Positions 36,343 to 45,466 of a stretch of 64,000 bases of DNA are shown piece after piece. Each line of letters starts with the position of its first letter. Within the stretch, counting starts at the first letter, position 1. The DNA is taken from positions 434,001 through 498,000 of the forward strand of contig NZ_JAJUXI010000002.1 in the NCBI RefSeq assembly GCF_021390515.1. Direction: 5' to 3'. The notes below the pieces were generated by a model. The model worked only from the letters and a program-made list of their open reading frames with translations, searched no databases and was not told the DNA's origin. Made by a program: the position numbers and the translations under genes. This DNA comes from Dyadobacter sp. CY326. GTDB taxonomy: Bacteria; Bacteroidota; Bacteroidia; Cytophagales; Spirosomataceae.

Positions 36343-38820
36343 ATGCCCCGACTGTTTACAATTATCCTTTTTCTGTCCGCTTTCCAACTTTCCGCACAAG
36401 TTCCATCACAGTCTTCCAGTGAAATTTTTCAAAACATCAAGAAATTGAATGTGCTGGGATCTGTGCTTTACATTGCCGCGCATCCCGACGACGAAAATAC
36501 GCTGATGCTCTCGTATTTATCGAAGGATCAATTGGTTAGAACGGGTTACCTGTCCCTGACCAGAGGCGATGGCGGGCAGAATCTCATTGGAGCGGAGCAA
36601 GGTTATAACATTGGTGTCATCCGCACGCAGGAGTTGCTGGCCGCGCGCCGCATTGATGGTGCCCAGCAGTTTTTTTCAAGAGCATATGATTTTGGTTTTT
36701 CCAAAACGCGCGAAGAAACATTGAATTTTTGGGATAAAGACAAAGTGCTGGGCGATGTGGTCTGGATGATCCGCAAATTTCAGCCGGATGTCATTATCAC
36801 CCGCTTTCCGCCTGATCCGCGCGCGGGTCACGGTCACCACCAGACTTCTGCTTTTCTGGCTGAGCAAGGTTTCAGCCTCGCAGCTGATCCAAAATCCTAT
36901 CCCGATCAATTGAAATTTGTAAAACCGTGGCAGGCGAAAAGGCTCGTCTGGAACACTTACACACCGGGTTTTACCAACAAGCAACCCACCGAAGAAAAAA
37001 GTCCGTTCATTTCCGTTGAGATTGGCGGCTATAATCCGGTTTTGGGAACTTCTTACACCGAAATTGCAGCCCAAAGCCGCAGCCAGCACAAAAGCCAGGG
37101 CTTTGGAAGTTCGCCGCAACGCGGCGCGCGCATTGATTATTTTTTGCACAAAGTCGGCGAACCAGCGCAGAAAAGCTTGTTTGACGGCATTGATGTTTCC
37201 TGGAAACGTGTGAAAGGAGGAGACAGGATTCAGCCCATGATTACAAACGCGATCAAAAGTTTCTCAGTCAATAAACCTTCGGCCTCCATTCCCGAGTTGT
37301 TGAAAATCAATGCAGCGTTAATTCGACTCGATTCAACAAATATTTACGTTCAGGCAAAAAAAGAAGAGGTTAAGGAGCTCATTTTGCAATGCGCAGGACT
37401 TTGGTTTGAGACAAATCCAGACGATTATTCGCAAGTTGCCGGAGACACGGCGGCCGTTAAGATTTCTGTTGTAAAAAGATCTGATTATCCCGTCAAACTT
37501 GTCGCCCTGCATTGGACCGGAAAGGAAAAAGACAGCTCAGTGAACATGACGCTTGCCGATAATGAACTGGAAATATTTGCGGTAAATCCGGTTTTGCCCG
37601 CTAACCTGAAAGTGACGCAACCTTACTGGCTAGAAAAACCGATTGACAAAGGCTTGTTTCAGATTGATAATCAACAAGATATAGGATTTCCAGAGAACAG
37701 GCCTGAAACTGTAACAACATTTAAATTTCAAATTGGCGGGCAGCCATTCACATTGTCGCGCCCGTGGATTTACAAAAGCACAGATCCGGCCGAAGGTGAA
37801 ATTTACAGAGCATTTGAAATCCGTCCGGCAGTGACGGCGACAATCACGGAGCCGGTGTTCATATTTCCCTCTCTTGAACCAAAATCGGTGACCATCGTTG
37901 TGGAGGCGCAGCGAAAAAATGTCAGCGGATCGGTCAAACCGGAAATTCCTGCTGGTTGGAAGGCAGTGCCGGAATCCGCTGAGTTTAAGTTGTCGGGCAA
38001 ATATCAGCAGCAAAATTTCTCTTTCATCATCACGCCACCTGCGAACAATCAGGAAGCGAAGTTGAGAGCAACTGCCACCGTTGACGGAAAAATTTATGAC
38101 AGATCACTTAGAACAATCGCTTACCAGCATATTCCAAGTCAAACCATTTTCCCAAGTTCGGAAGCGAAACTGGCAAGGATTGATGTTAAAACGACTGTCA
38201 AAAACATCGGTTACATTGCTGGCGCCGGCGACGACGTTCCAACTGCTTTGCGACAAATGGATTGTCAGGTTACGATGCTGAATGAAGCAGGCTTGGCCAA
38301 AGACCTGAGCGTTTATGATGCAATTGTTGTGGGTGTTAGAGCCTACAATACAGAGGGTTATCTCGCCAATGCTCAGCCAAAACTGATGGATTATGTCAAA
38401 AAAGGCGGAACAATGGTGGTTCAATATACAATTCCTGGTGACCGGAAAGTGAAGGAAATTGGTCCTTATCCCTTGGAACTAAGCCGCGACCGGGTTGCCG
38501 AAGAAGATGCAGAAATGCGTTTTCTTTTACCTGAACATCCATTGCTAAATTATCCAAACAAGATCACACAAAAGGATTTTGACGGCTGGATTCAGGAACG
38601 CGGTTTATATTTTGCGCAGAGTTGGGATAAAGCGAATTATCAGGCATTATTTTCTGCCAATGACAAAGATGAGACATTAAAGGAAGGGGGCGTGCTTTAC
38701 GCGCAGTATGGAAAAGGACACTACATTTATACGGGTTTGTCGTTTTTCCGGGAGCTGCCGGCTGGTGTTACCGGCGCATATCGGCTGTTTGCTAACATGA
38801 TATCCGCCGGTAAAAAGTAA
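36343..38820 (+). CDS. Large exported PIG-L/LmbE family deacetylase
   Basis: The start is ATG 36343, opening a signal peptide (MPRLFTIILFLSAFQLSAQ); the earlier frame to 36280 overlaps the preceding gene. The mature protein begins with a PIG-L domain with the zinc motif AHPDDE (46-51) and RFPPDPRAGHGHHQ. About 500 residues of beta-rich C-terminal sequence follow, ending with a module (IDVKTTVKNIGYIAGAGDD..., GHYIYTGLSFFRELPAG) similar to glutamine-amidotransferase-like folds. PIG-L enzymes remove N-acetyl groups from sugars. Total length is 825 residues, as in Bacteroidota relatives. It is convergent with the VWA gene, four bases apart. Confidence 0.88.
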   Translation: MPRLFTIILFLSAFQLSAQVPSQSSSEIFQNIKKLNVLGSVLYIAAHPDDENTLMLSYLSKDQLVRTGYLSLTRGDGGQNLIGAEQGYNIGVIRTQELLAARRIDGAQQFFSRAYDFGFSKTREETLNFWDKDKVLGDVVWMIRKFQPDVIITRFPPDPRAGHGHHQTSAFLAEQGFSLAADPKSYPDQLKFVKPWQAKRLVWNTYTPGFTNKQPTEEKSPFISVEIGGYNPVLGTSYTEIAAQSRSQHKSQGFGSSPQRGARIDYFLHKVGEPAQKSLFDGIDVSWKRVKGGDRIQPMITNAIKSFSVNKPSASIPELLKINAALIRLDSTNIYVQAKKEEVKELILQCAGLWFETNPDDYSQVAGDTAAVKISVVKRSDYPVKLVALHWTGKEKDSSVNMTLADNELEIFAVNPVLPANLKVTQPYWLEKPIDKGLFQIDNQQDIGFPENRPETVTTFKFQIGGQPFTLSRPWIYKSTDPAEGEIYRAFEIRPAVTATITEPVFIFPSLEPKSVTIVVEAQRKNVSGSVKPEIPAGWKAVPESAEFKLSGKYQQQNFSFIITPPANNQEAKLRATATVDGKIYDRSLRTIAYQHIPSQTIFPSSEAKLARIDVKTTVKNIGYIAGAGDDVPTALRQMDCQVTMLNEAGLAKDLSVYDAIVVGVRAYNTEGYLANAQPKLMDYVKKGGTMVVQYTIPGDRKVKEIGPYPLELSRDRVAEEDAEMRFLLPEHPLLNYPNKITQKDFDGWIQERGLYFAQSWDKANYQALFSANDKDETLKEGGVLYAQYGKGHYIYTGLSFFRELPAGVTGAYRLFANMISAGKK

Positions 38821-38824
38821 GCCG

Positions 38825-39934
38825 TTATTTGACGTTTTTGCGCCGGTTGCGTTGAAAATCTTCTAGCACAAAACCGCCTAATCCCTGCAAATTGCTGTAA
38901 TAAGCGCGTCCGTTGTTGACTTGCGTGAAGTTTTGGACAAATTGTTTGAGATATGGGTCGGTTGCAATCATGAATGTTGTAACCGGAATGTCCAATCTCC
39001 GGCATTGTGCGGCAAGCGTCAACGTTTTGCTGATAATCTTGCGATCGAGGCCAAAGCTGTTCTTATAGTAACGAATGCCTTCTTTCAGGCATGTTGGCTT
39101 GCCGTCCGTTATCATGAAAATTTGCTTGTTACGCGTTTTCTTACGGCGCAAAATGTCCATCGCCAGTTCCAGACCTGCAACTGTGTTCGTATGATACGGC
39201 CCGACCTCCAAATAAGGCAAATCTTTAATCTGGATCTGCCATGCATCATTTCCAAAGACAATGATGTCCAATGAGTCCTTCGGATATTTGCTTCTGATTA
39301 GCTCCGCCAATGCCAGCGCCACTTTTTTCGCAGGTGTAATCCGGTCCTCTCCATACAAAATCATGGAATGACTAATGTCGATCATTACAACCGTCGCAGT
39401 GGTTGTTTTCTGCTCACGTTCAACGACTTCCAGGTCATTTTCCATCAACATAAAATCACCGATGCCGTGATTTACTTGCGCATTTTTAATGGACTCGGTC
39501 ATTGCAATTTGATCCAGCGTGTCGCCGAATTGAAACTGACGAATGTCGCTGCTCAACTCATCCCCGACGCCCATATGCGGCGTGTGGTGATTTCCACCGG
39601 TTTTAGAGCGTTTTAGTTTCCCAAAAATCTCATCCAAAGCACTTTTGCGAATGCTTTTTTCAGCCTTGGGCGTCATGATGATCTTGCTTTCGCCTTCTTG
39701 CTGCTCCTCCTTGATGTAACCCTTCTTTTTAAGGTCGTCGAAGAAGTCGCCGATCCCGTAAGAATCATTGGTCAAAGTATACTGGCGATCCAGCTCGCTA
39801 AGCCACGACATTGCCTCAGTCACATCGCCGGAAGTCATCAGCAGCAGTTGCTGAAATATGTCAAAAAGCTGATCAAACTTGCTGTTGGCGCCTTGGTCGG
39901 CTGGTATAAATTTAGAAAAACGATGTCCTCGCAT
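38825..39934 (-). CDS. VWA domain protein, likely partner of the ChlI-like ATPase
   Basis: The 369-residue protein has a helical N-terminal half and a C-terminal von Willebrand A domain. Its MIDAS motif DxSxS is at 186-190 (VMIDISHSMILYGEDR), and the Thr and Asp of later metal-binding loops (DIIVFGND, IFMITDGKPTC) are present. Proteins of this layout act with MoxR/ChlI-type AAA+ ATPases. The only such ATPase in the window is at 10660. There is no signal peptide, so it acts in the cytoplasm. Partnership is inferred from family behaviour. Confidence 0.87.
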   Translation of the reverse strand: MRGHRFSKFIPADQGANSKFDQLFDIFQQLLLMTSGDVTEAMSWLSELDRQYTLTNDSYGIGDFFDDLKKKGYIKEEQQEGESKIIMTPKAEKSIRKSALDEIFGKLKRSKTGGNHHTPHMGVGDELSSDIRQFQFGDTLDQIAMTESIKNAQVNHGIGDFMLMENDLEVVEREQKTTTATVVMIDISHSMILYGEDRITPAKKVALALAELIRSKYPKDSLDIIVFGNDAWQIQIKDLPYLEVGPYHTNTVAGLELAMDILRRKKTRNKQIFMITDGKPTCLKEGIRYYKNSFGLDRKIISKTLTLAAQCRRLDIPVTTFMIATDPYLKQFVQNFTQVNNGRAYYSNLQGLGGFVLEDFQRNRRKNVK

Positions 39935-39967
39935 AAAATCGGGCTGAAATTAGATCTCTAAAAGAGA

Positions 39968-39999
39968 CGGCTACTTTCAAATTTAATCGAAAGTAGCCG
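39968..39999 (-). terminator. Terminator downstream of the bacilliredoxin gene
   Basis: CGGCTACTTTC (39968-39978) and GAAAGTAGCCG (39989-39999) form a perfect 11-bp stem with a 10-base loop, followed on the minus strand by a TCTCTTTT tract. Confidence 0.7.
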
Positions 40000-40025
40000 C
40001 ATATTTAATAATGTATTGAAGTTCC

Positions 40026-40454
40026 TTACGCTTCTTCCGCGCAGAACTCTTCAAATGCCATTTGCAAATGTTGTGCAATCATCTCAGCAGAACGGCCTTC
40101 AATGTGATGACGTTCAACAAAATGGATTAGCTCGCCATCTTTAAAAAGCGCCACTGCTGGCGAAGATGGAGGATATGGCAATGTGTATTCACGCATTTTC
40201 GCAGTTGCTTCTACATCTGCACCAGCAAAAACTGTTGCCAAATGATCAGGCTTAATTTCGCTGCGAGACAATGCTGCCGTCACACCCGGACGGGCTGCGC
40301 CAGCCGCGCATCCACAAACTGAATTGATAACAACCAAAGCTGTTCCTTTTGTGGTCTGCATGAAGTTATCAACTTCCTCAGCACTTGTCAAATCCTGAAA
40401 ACCTACGCGTGTAAGTTCGGCTTTCATTGGAGCCACTAATTGTGGTGGATACAT
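40026..40454 (-). CDS. BrxA/BrxB-type bacilliredoxin
   Basis: The 142-residue thioredoxin-fold protein has the CGC redox motif at Cys47 and Cys49 (NSVCGCAAGAARPG), the signature of the bacilliredoxin (YphP/YqiW) family. In Firmicutes these proteins remove bacillithiol from oxidised proteins; whether this organism makes bacillithiol cannot be judged here, although Bacteroidota often encode the family. It is followed by a strong terminator and lies near Fe-S assembly genes. Confidence 0.9.
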   Translation of the reverse strand: MYPPQLVAPMKAELTRVGFQDLTSAEEVDNFMQTTKGTALVVINSVCGCAAGAARPGVTAALSRSEIKPDHLATVFAGADVEATAKMREYTLPYPPSSPAVALFKDGELIHFVERHHIEGRSAEMIAQHLQMAFEEFCAEEA

Positions 40455-40547
40455 ATTTCTAAAAATTAAAGTTACGAGATATTTATATTATTGGCTTTCG
40501 GCAGGTGCCTCGGACCTTCGATGCACTAAATATGAAAAGGAAAAGCG

Positions 40548-40859
40548 TTACATGAACCCGAGTTCCAACTTGGCTTCTTCCGACATCATTTCCGTTGTGT
40601 AAGGTGGGTCAAATGTCAATTCAAGACTAACATCATTCACGCCTTCAACTTCACGGATCTTTTGCTCCACCTCTCCTGGCAATGTTCCCGCCGATGGGCA
40701 AGAAGGCGACGTCAAGGTCATGGATACAAACACATTGTTCACGGGGAATATTTTCAAATCGTAAATCAAACCCAGTTCGTAAACATCAACGGGAATTTCC
40801 GGATCGTAAACGGTTTTAATGGCCTTAACAACTTCTTCCCTTAATTCTGCCTCTGACAT
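40548..40859 (-). CDS. DUF59/MIP18-type Fe-S assembly protein (SufT-like)
   Basis: The 103-residue protein matches the DUF59 (PaaD/MIP18/SufT) domain: KTVYDPEIPVDVYELGLIYD near the N-terminus and the conserved cysteine region LTSPSCPSAGTLP. The family helps deliver Fe-S clusters to target proteins. It is encoded 24 bp after sufE on the same strand, which places it in the Suf gene set. Its precise partner is unknown. Confidence 0.88.
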   Translation of the reverse strand: MSEAELREEVVKAIKTVYDPEIPVDVYELGLIYDLKIFPVNNVFVSMTLTSPSCPSAGTLPGEVEQKIREVEGVNDVSLELTFDPPYTTEMMSEEAKLELGFM

Positions 40860-40883
40860 TTTATTGTTATTTACAAATCTAAA

Positions 40884-41318
40884 TTAACTGGCTGCATTAA
40901 ATGACTTTGCCTGGTAAGCGACCCCGTAAGTCTTCATTTGCTTCAACATGGATGCAAGTCCGTTCGATCTGGTTTGTGCAAGATGCTGATGCAATCCAAC
41001 GCGCTCCATAAAATAAAGGTTAGCGCTAGCAATTTCTTCCGGCGTATGTCCCGATAAAACCTTCACAAGCATGCTTACCAATCCGCGAACGATAATTGCG
41101 TCGCTATCTGCCTCAAATTTCAGCAACTCGCCATCTAAATAAGCATTCAGCCAAACCCTTGACTGACAGCCTTTAATGATATTTTCTTCCGTCTTAAATT
41201 GTTCTTCCAACGGAGGAAATTCTTTTCCGAGATCAATAATATACTCGTACTTGCTCTCCCAATCATCAAACAATTCAAAATCCGAAATTAGTTCGTCCTG
41301 TATCTCGTTTATGGTCAT
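40884..41318 (-). CDS. sufE: SufE sulfur acceptor protein
   Basis: The 144-residue protein carries the SufE signature around the active-site Cys51 (IIKGCQSRVWL) and the QTRSNGLASMLKQM C-terminal block. SufE accepts persulfide sulfur from the SufS cysteine desulfurase and passes it to the SufBCD scaffold. It lies 12 bp after a DUF5618 gene and upstream of the DUF59 gene, all on the minus strand. Confidence 0.94.
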   Translation of the reverse strand: MTINEIQDELISDFELFDDWESKYEYIIDLGKEFPPLEEQFKTEENIIKGCQSRVWLNAYLDGELLKFEADSDAIIVRGLVSMLVKVLSGHTPEEIASANLYFMERVGLHQHLAQTRSNGLASMLKQMKTYGVAYQAKSFNAAS

Positions 41319-41330
41319 TGTAGTTTTAAA

Positions 41331-41711
41331 TTATGCGGCAGCCGTTCTCATTTCCACCCATCGAATTATGGATTCGGCTGTTTCGAGTCCTGCCTTGGAA
41401 ACTTCGGCAACCGGATTTCCGTCGTAACCCATCGCCAAATGAAGTGTGTCGTAGGCTCCATTGAATGCATTGAGCGCCTTTTTATCCATTTTAGCCAACC
41501 TCTCTTTATACCAATCGACATCCTTTCTTCCTTTGGCTTTATTTTCCAAAAGCCCATCCAATGCAACCAGCACGCCTGTATAAGCAGCGTGTCCGGCCAG
41601 CTTTACATATTTTTTGTCCTGATAAAATCCATCCTCTTTCTGCGCTTTCTCTCTTAAAATTTCCTTTGCATTGTCGAGATAACGCTTTGCTTCTTGTACT
41701 GTGTTGGGCAT
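41331..41711 (-). CDS. DUF5618 family protein
   Basis: The 126-residue protein is helical and cytoplasmic, with no catalytic motif. KRYLDNAKEILREKAQ, YKLAGHAAYTGVLVALDG-like and NGAYDTLHLAMGYDG segments match the family annotated as DUF5618. The function is unknown. It stands between sufS and sufE, spaced 45 and 12 bp, so it is probably transcribed with them and may have a role linked to Fe-S assembly. Confidence 0.8.
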   Translation of the reverse strand: MPNTVQEAKRYLDNAKEILREKAQKEDGFYQDKKYVKLAGHAAYTGVLVALDGLLENKAKGRKDVDWYKERLAKMDKKALNAFNGAYDTLHLAMGYDGNPVAEVSKAGLETAESIIRWVEMRTAAA

Positions 41712-41756
41712 ATGTGTATATAGTTTTGGTTTAAATTCAAGCTTAACTTACCAAGA

Positions 41757-42983
41757 TTAACCGAGCATTCTCTTCACTTTATGCAAACCTTGTATTAACA
41801 AGTCAATTTCGTCGGTTGTGTTATAAACAGCAAATGAGGCGCGGGTGGTTCCGGTGATGTTGAAGCGTCGCATGAGCGGTTGCGTGCAATGATGCCCCGT
41901 TCTAACGGCAATGCCTTGCTGATCAAGCAACACGCCCATATCCTGGTGGTGAATGCCATCAATAACGAATGAAAGCACACTCACTTTTTCTTTTGCCTGA
42001 CCAATAATTCTCAGCCCCTCAATTTCTTTAACCGCTTCCGTCGCATATTGCAGCAACATATTTTCGTGAGCCGCAATGTTGGATTTGCCCAATGTGTCCA
42101 CATAATCCAGAGCAAATTTCGATGCTACAACATCCGCAATGTTGGGCGTTCCAGCTTCGAATTTGTATGGCAACTCATTGTAAGTCGTTTTCTCAAAAGT
42201 AACCTCCTTAATCATCTCACCGCCTCCGCGATAGGGAGGCATTGCGTCTAATAATTCTTTTTTGCCATACAAAATCCCCATGCCGGTCGGGCCGTAGATT
42301 TTGTGCAGTGACAATGAATAAAAATCGCAATCCAAATCCTGTACATCCAAATGCAAGTGCGAGCTCGCCTGCGCGCCATCCAAAAGCACTTTCGCACCCA
42401 CAGCATGGGCTTTCGCAATAATTTCTTTAACTGGGTTAATCGTGCCCAACGAGTTGGAAACATGCACAACTGACACAAATTTAGTCCGATCTGTCAGCAA
42501 CTTCTCATACTCATCCATCAACAATTCACCTTCGTCGTTGATAGGAATTACTTTCAGAATGCAGCCTTTTTCTTCACAGAGCATTTGCCAGGGAACAATG
42601 TTCGAATGATGTTCCATGGTTGAAATGATCACTTCATCACCAGCTTTCAAAAATGTGCGGCCATAACTTGACGCGACGAGGTTAATGCCATCCGTGGTGC
42701 CATATGTAAAAATAATTTCCTCAGAAAGCGGCGCATTCAGAAATGTCTGCAAACGACGGCGCGATTGCTCAAATGCAGAAGTCGCCTTTTCTGCCAAATG
42801 ATGAATTCCTCTATGAATGTTGGCATTGTAATGTTCATAATAACCAGACAAAGCATCTAAAACCAAATGCGGTTTTTGCGTCGTCGCAGCGTTGTCAAAA
42901 TATACCAGTTGCTTTCCATTCACGATTTCATTCAGAATCGGAAAGTCATTTCTGATGGATGCTATATCGAGATTGTTGCTCAT
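41757..42983 (-). CDS. sufS: SufS cysteine desulfurase
   Basis: The 408-residue aminotransferase-fold enzyme has PLP Lys228 (LSLHKIYGPTGMG), the motif EHHSNIVPWQ, and the persulfide-forming Cys366 in RTGHHCTQPL. This is the group II desulfurase (SufS/CsdA) pattern. It strips sulfur from cysteine for Fe-S clusters, giving it to SufE. A terminator lies between the upstream sufD and this gene, so sufS may begin a separate transcript with DUF5618 and sufE. Confidence 0.96.
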   Translation of the reverse strand: MSNNLDIASIRNDFPILNEIVNGKQLVYFDNAATTQKPHLVLDALSGYYEHYNANIHRGIHHLAEKATSAFEQSRRRLQTFLNAPLSEEIIFTYGTTDGINLVASSYGRTFLKAGDEVIISTMEHHSNIVPWQMLCEEKGCILKVIPINDEGELLMDEYEKLLTDRTKFVSVVHVSNSLGTINPVKEIIAKAHAVGAKVLLDGAQASSHLHLDVQDLDCDFYSLSLHKIYGPTGMGILYGKKELLDAMPPYRGGGEMIKEVTFEKTTYNELPYKFEAGTPNIADVVASKFALDYVDTLGKSNIAAHENMLLQYATEAVKEIEGLRIIGQAKEKVSVLSFVIDGIHHQDMGVLLDQQGIAVRTGHHCTQPLMRRFNITGTTRASFAVYNTTDEIDLLIQGLHKVKRMLG

Positions 42984-43006
42984 TGTGACGTGTATTTAAG
43001 AAAAAA

Positions 43007-43034
43007 ACCCAACCCAAAAAATGACAGGTTGGGT
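43007..43034 (-). terminator. Terminator between sufD and sufS
   Basis: On the minus strand ACCCAACC and GGTTGGGT (arms at 43027-43034 and 43007-43014) form a stem with a 12-base loop, followed directly by a run of seven T. Confidence 0.7.
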
Positions 43035-43070
43035 AATAGTAAAATTTTGATCCCAGTAAAACCGGGCTAT

Positions 43071-44390
43071 TTATTTCGACGCAAGCTTCTGAGCGATAAC
43101 GTTTTCCAAATACTCACGAACAGAATCTATCTTGATCTGTGAAACAACATCAGCACAGAAAGCAAACATTAACAATGCCATTGCTTCCGGCCGGGAAATG
43201 CCACGTGAACGCATGTAAAAAAGCGCTTCCTCATCGATTTGTCCAGTCGTGGTTCCGTGCGAGCACTTCACGTCATCAGCATAAATTTCAAGCTGGGGCT
43301 TGGTGTTCATTGTCGCTTCGGTGGACAAAACAATGTTTTTGCAAGATTGAAAAGCATTGGTTTTTTGAGCGTCCTGACGAACAAAGATTTTTCCATTAAA
43401 AACTCCCTTTGCCTTATCTCTCAAAATCCCTTTGTAAAGCTCGTTACTTTCTGAATTTGGCTTACGGTGATCAGCAACGGTGTGGTTATCAACATGCTGC
43501 GTGCCGTCCGGGAAATAAAGTCCGTACATATGCGCTTCGCAACGTTCGCCATCAAGTATAATGTTCAAATTGTTGCGGGTAAAGCGACCATTCAAAGTCA
43601 CAGTTCCTGCATAAAACTGCGAGCGGTCCAGCATGCGCACTTGTGTTGTGCCCACATGATATGCGTTATCGCTCTCATTCTGAACTTTATAATATTCAAC
43701 GCCAGCTTCTTCTCCGATAAATATTTCAGTGACAGAATTGGTAAATGAGCGGGCACCACCTAATGTCCGGAAAGCTTCTGCAAGCTTGACATGCGCATTT
43801 TTACCAACAGCAATGATATTTCTTGGCTGACTGCCCACATTTTCCGCCCTGGCGTCGCTTACAAACCGAAGGATCACCGGATGTTCAACCGTTTGATTAT
43901 CAGGAATGTGAATAAAAATCCCATCCTGTGCGAAAGCCGTGTTAAGCGAAGTAAAAGCGTCTTGGTCTTCTTTCAGCAATTCATTGAAATAGGAATTGAC
44001 CAAAGAAGGATTCTTCTTATATGCCTCCGAAAGCGAACTGATCGTAATTTGATCTTGTGAAGAAATGATGCGTGAAAGCGCCGGATGGTAATGTCCGTTT
44101 ACAAAATAGACAATATTGGCATCCTGCGCAGGAATTTTCAAGTCTTCCAGATCTGCCAGTTCAAGGGAACTGTCTGAATTGAAATTATAAGAAACGCTTA
44201 TCAGATCCTTAACATTCGAATATTTCCATTCCTCGTTTTTTGGAGTTGGAAATCCCAATTTATCGAACTGAGCCATTGCCGCGCGTTTTTTCTGGTGCAA
44301 TGCCGATGAAGCCTCACCATTCAAAACAGATTCACGGGCGTGAAAATCCGCGACCAGCCTCGTTTTCAAATCTATTGTTTCGATACTCAT
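43071..44390 (-). CDS. sufD: SufD Fe-S cluster assembly protein
   Basis: The 439-residue protein belongs to the SufB/SufD beta-helix family. Supporting C-terminal segments are NGKIFVRQDAQKTNAFQSCKN, IYADDVKCSHGTTTGQID and LFYMRSRGISRPEAMALL. SufD, with SufC and SufB, forms the scaffold on which clusters are built. It is 59 bp downstream of sufC. The SufB paralog, normally the partner, is not encoded next to it in this window. The N-terminal third is more variable, as usual for SufD. Confidence 0.95.
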   Translation of the reverse strand: MSIETIDLKTRLVADFHARESVLNGEASSALHQKKRAAMAQFDKLGFPTPKNEEWKYSNVKDLISVSYNFNSDSSLELADLEDLKIPAQDANIVYFVNGHYHPALSRIISSQDQITISSLSEAYKKNPSLVNSYFNELLKEDQDAFTSLNTAFAQDGIFIHIPDNQTVEHPVILRFVSDARAENVGSQPRNIIAVGKNAHVKLAEAFRTLGGARSFTNSVTEIFIGEEAGVEYYKVQNESDNAYHVGTTQVRMLDRSQFYAGTVTLNGRFTRNNLNIILDGERCEAHMYGLYFPDGTQHVDNHTVADHRKPNSESNELYKGILRDKAKGVFNGKIFVRQDAQKTNAFQSCKNIVLSTEATMNTKPQLEIYADDVKCSHGTTTGQIDEEALFYMRSRGISRPEAMALLMFAFCADVVSQIKIDSVREYLENVIAQKLASK

Positions 44391-44449
44391 TGATTTATTA
44401 ATATGGTGCTTTAAATGTTAAGCACTTCGAGGAAGCCCTCAAAGCATTC

Positions 44450-45208
44450 TTAACCAACGGCTTCAACTTCGGCTTTAATCCAGTCATATCCTTTCTCCTC
44501 CAATTCCAAAGCCAGTTCTTTCGGACCGGATTTCACAATCCTTCCTTTATACAGCACGTGCACATAATCAGGAACAATATAATCCAGCAAACGCTGATAG
44601 TGCGTTACCACAATCGTGGCGCGCTCTGGGGAACGCAAAGAGTTTACGCCTTCCGACACAATGCGCAATGCATCAATGTCCAATCCGGAATCTGTTTCGT
44701 CAAGAATCGCCAGTTTCGGTTCAAGAACCGCCATTTGAAAAATCTCGTTGCGTTTTTTTTCACCGCCTGAAAAACCTTCGTTCAAAGCACGTTTCAAAAG
44801 TGAGTCGTTCATGCTAACAAGCTTGGCTTTTTCGCGGACCATTTTCAGGAACTGCGCAGCATCAAGCGGGTTTTCTCCTCTATATTTCCGGATTTCGTTA
44901 ACAGCTGTTTTTAGAAAGTTAATGGTCGTAACACCCGGGATTTCAACAGGATACTGGAATGCTAAAAAGATGCCCTCCGCTGCTCTTTGCTCAGGAGCCA
45001 TATCGAGAATGTCCTTTCCTTCAAAAACAACCGAGCCGCCTGTAACTTCATATTCTTCTCTTCCTGCCAAAACAGATGCTAAAGTGCTCTTTCCTGAGCC
45101 GTTAGGGCCCATAATCGCATGCACTTCTCCCGGTTTGATTTCCAGATTGATGCCTTTTAATATTTCCTTACCTTCAATTGAGGCACGCAAGTCATTAATA
45201 GAGAGCAT
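44450..45208 (-). CDS. sufC: SufC ATPase of the Fe-S assembly complex
   Basis: The 252-residue ABC-type ATPase has Walker [10 protein letters not shown], the signature [10 protein letters not shown] and Walker [13 protein letters not shown], with the family-specific ETDSGLD variant that distinguishes SufC from transport ATPases. It powers remodelling of the SufBCD scaffold. As the first gene of the minus-strand Suf set it has a good candidate promoter 43 bp upstream. No sufB lies upstream; the neighbouring gene is divergent. Confidence 0.96.
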   Translation of the reverse strand: MLSINDLRASIEGKEILKGINLEIKPGEVHAIMGPNGSGKSTLASVLAGREEYEVTGGSVVFEGKDILDMAPEQRAAEGIFLAFQYPVEIPGVTTINFLKTAVNEIRKYRGENPLDAAQFLKMVREKAKLVSMNDSLLKRALNEGFSGGEKKRNEIFQMAVLEPKLAILDETDSGLDIDALRIVSEGVNSLRSPERATIVVTHYQRLLDYIVPDYVHVLYKGRIVKSGPKELALELEEKGYDWIKAEVEAVG

Positions 45209-45250
45209 AACTTATTTATTCTTAAAATACAGTTCGTGGTGAATTTACCG

Positions 45251-45258
45251 CAAAAGTA
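45251..45258 (-). promoter_or_regulatory. Candidate -7 element for sufC
   Basis: On the minus strand TACTTTTG matches TAnnTTTG and TTC lies 19 bp further upstream (two of three -33 bases). The predicted leader to the sufC start is about 36 nt. Confidence 0.5.
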
Positions 45259-45296
45259 ACACGCTTTGAGCGTAAAAGAAAATTGCGGCAAAGGCC

Positions 45297-45313
45297 TGCA
45301 GTCATCGACTGCA
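45297..45313. repeat. Short perfect inverted repeat in the sufC/ADI divergent region
   Basis: TGCAGTC (45297-45303) and GACTGCA (45307-45313) are exact complements around ATC. It sits about 40 bp upstream of the candidate sufC -7 box, a possible operator position. Confidence 0.5.
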
Positions 45314-45466
45314 TATATTCTACAACCTTTTTAAACAAAGCCTTGTTCCCCGAAAAGATATATTTATAATGCAAACGGCCTGCCAGTGAGACCGTTGCCG
45401 AAGCGCATCTTTTTAATTGAAAAAGAAACAATTACTTTGCGCAGGACAGGCTTCAATCAACCCTTT

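Noticed and set aside
44391..44449. GTGCTT/AAGCAC hairpin between sufC and sufD
   Set aside because: Only 6 bp with an 8-base loop and no U-run, so it is not a believable terminator.
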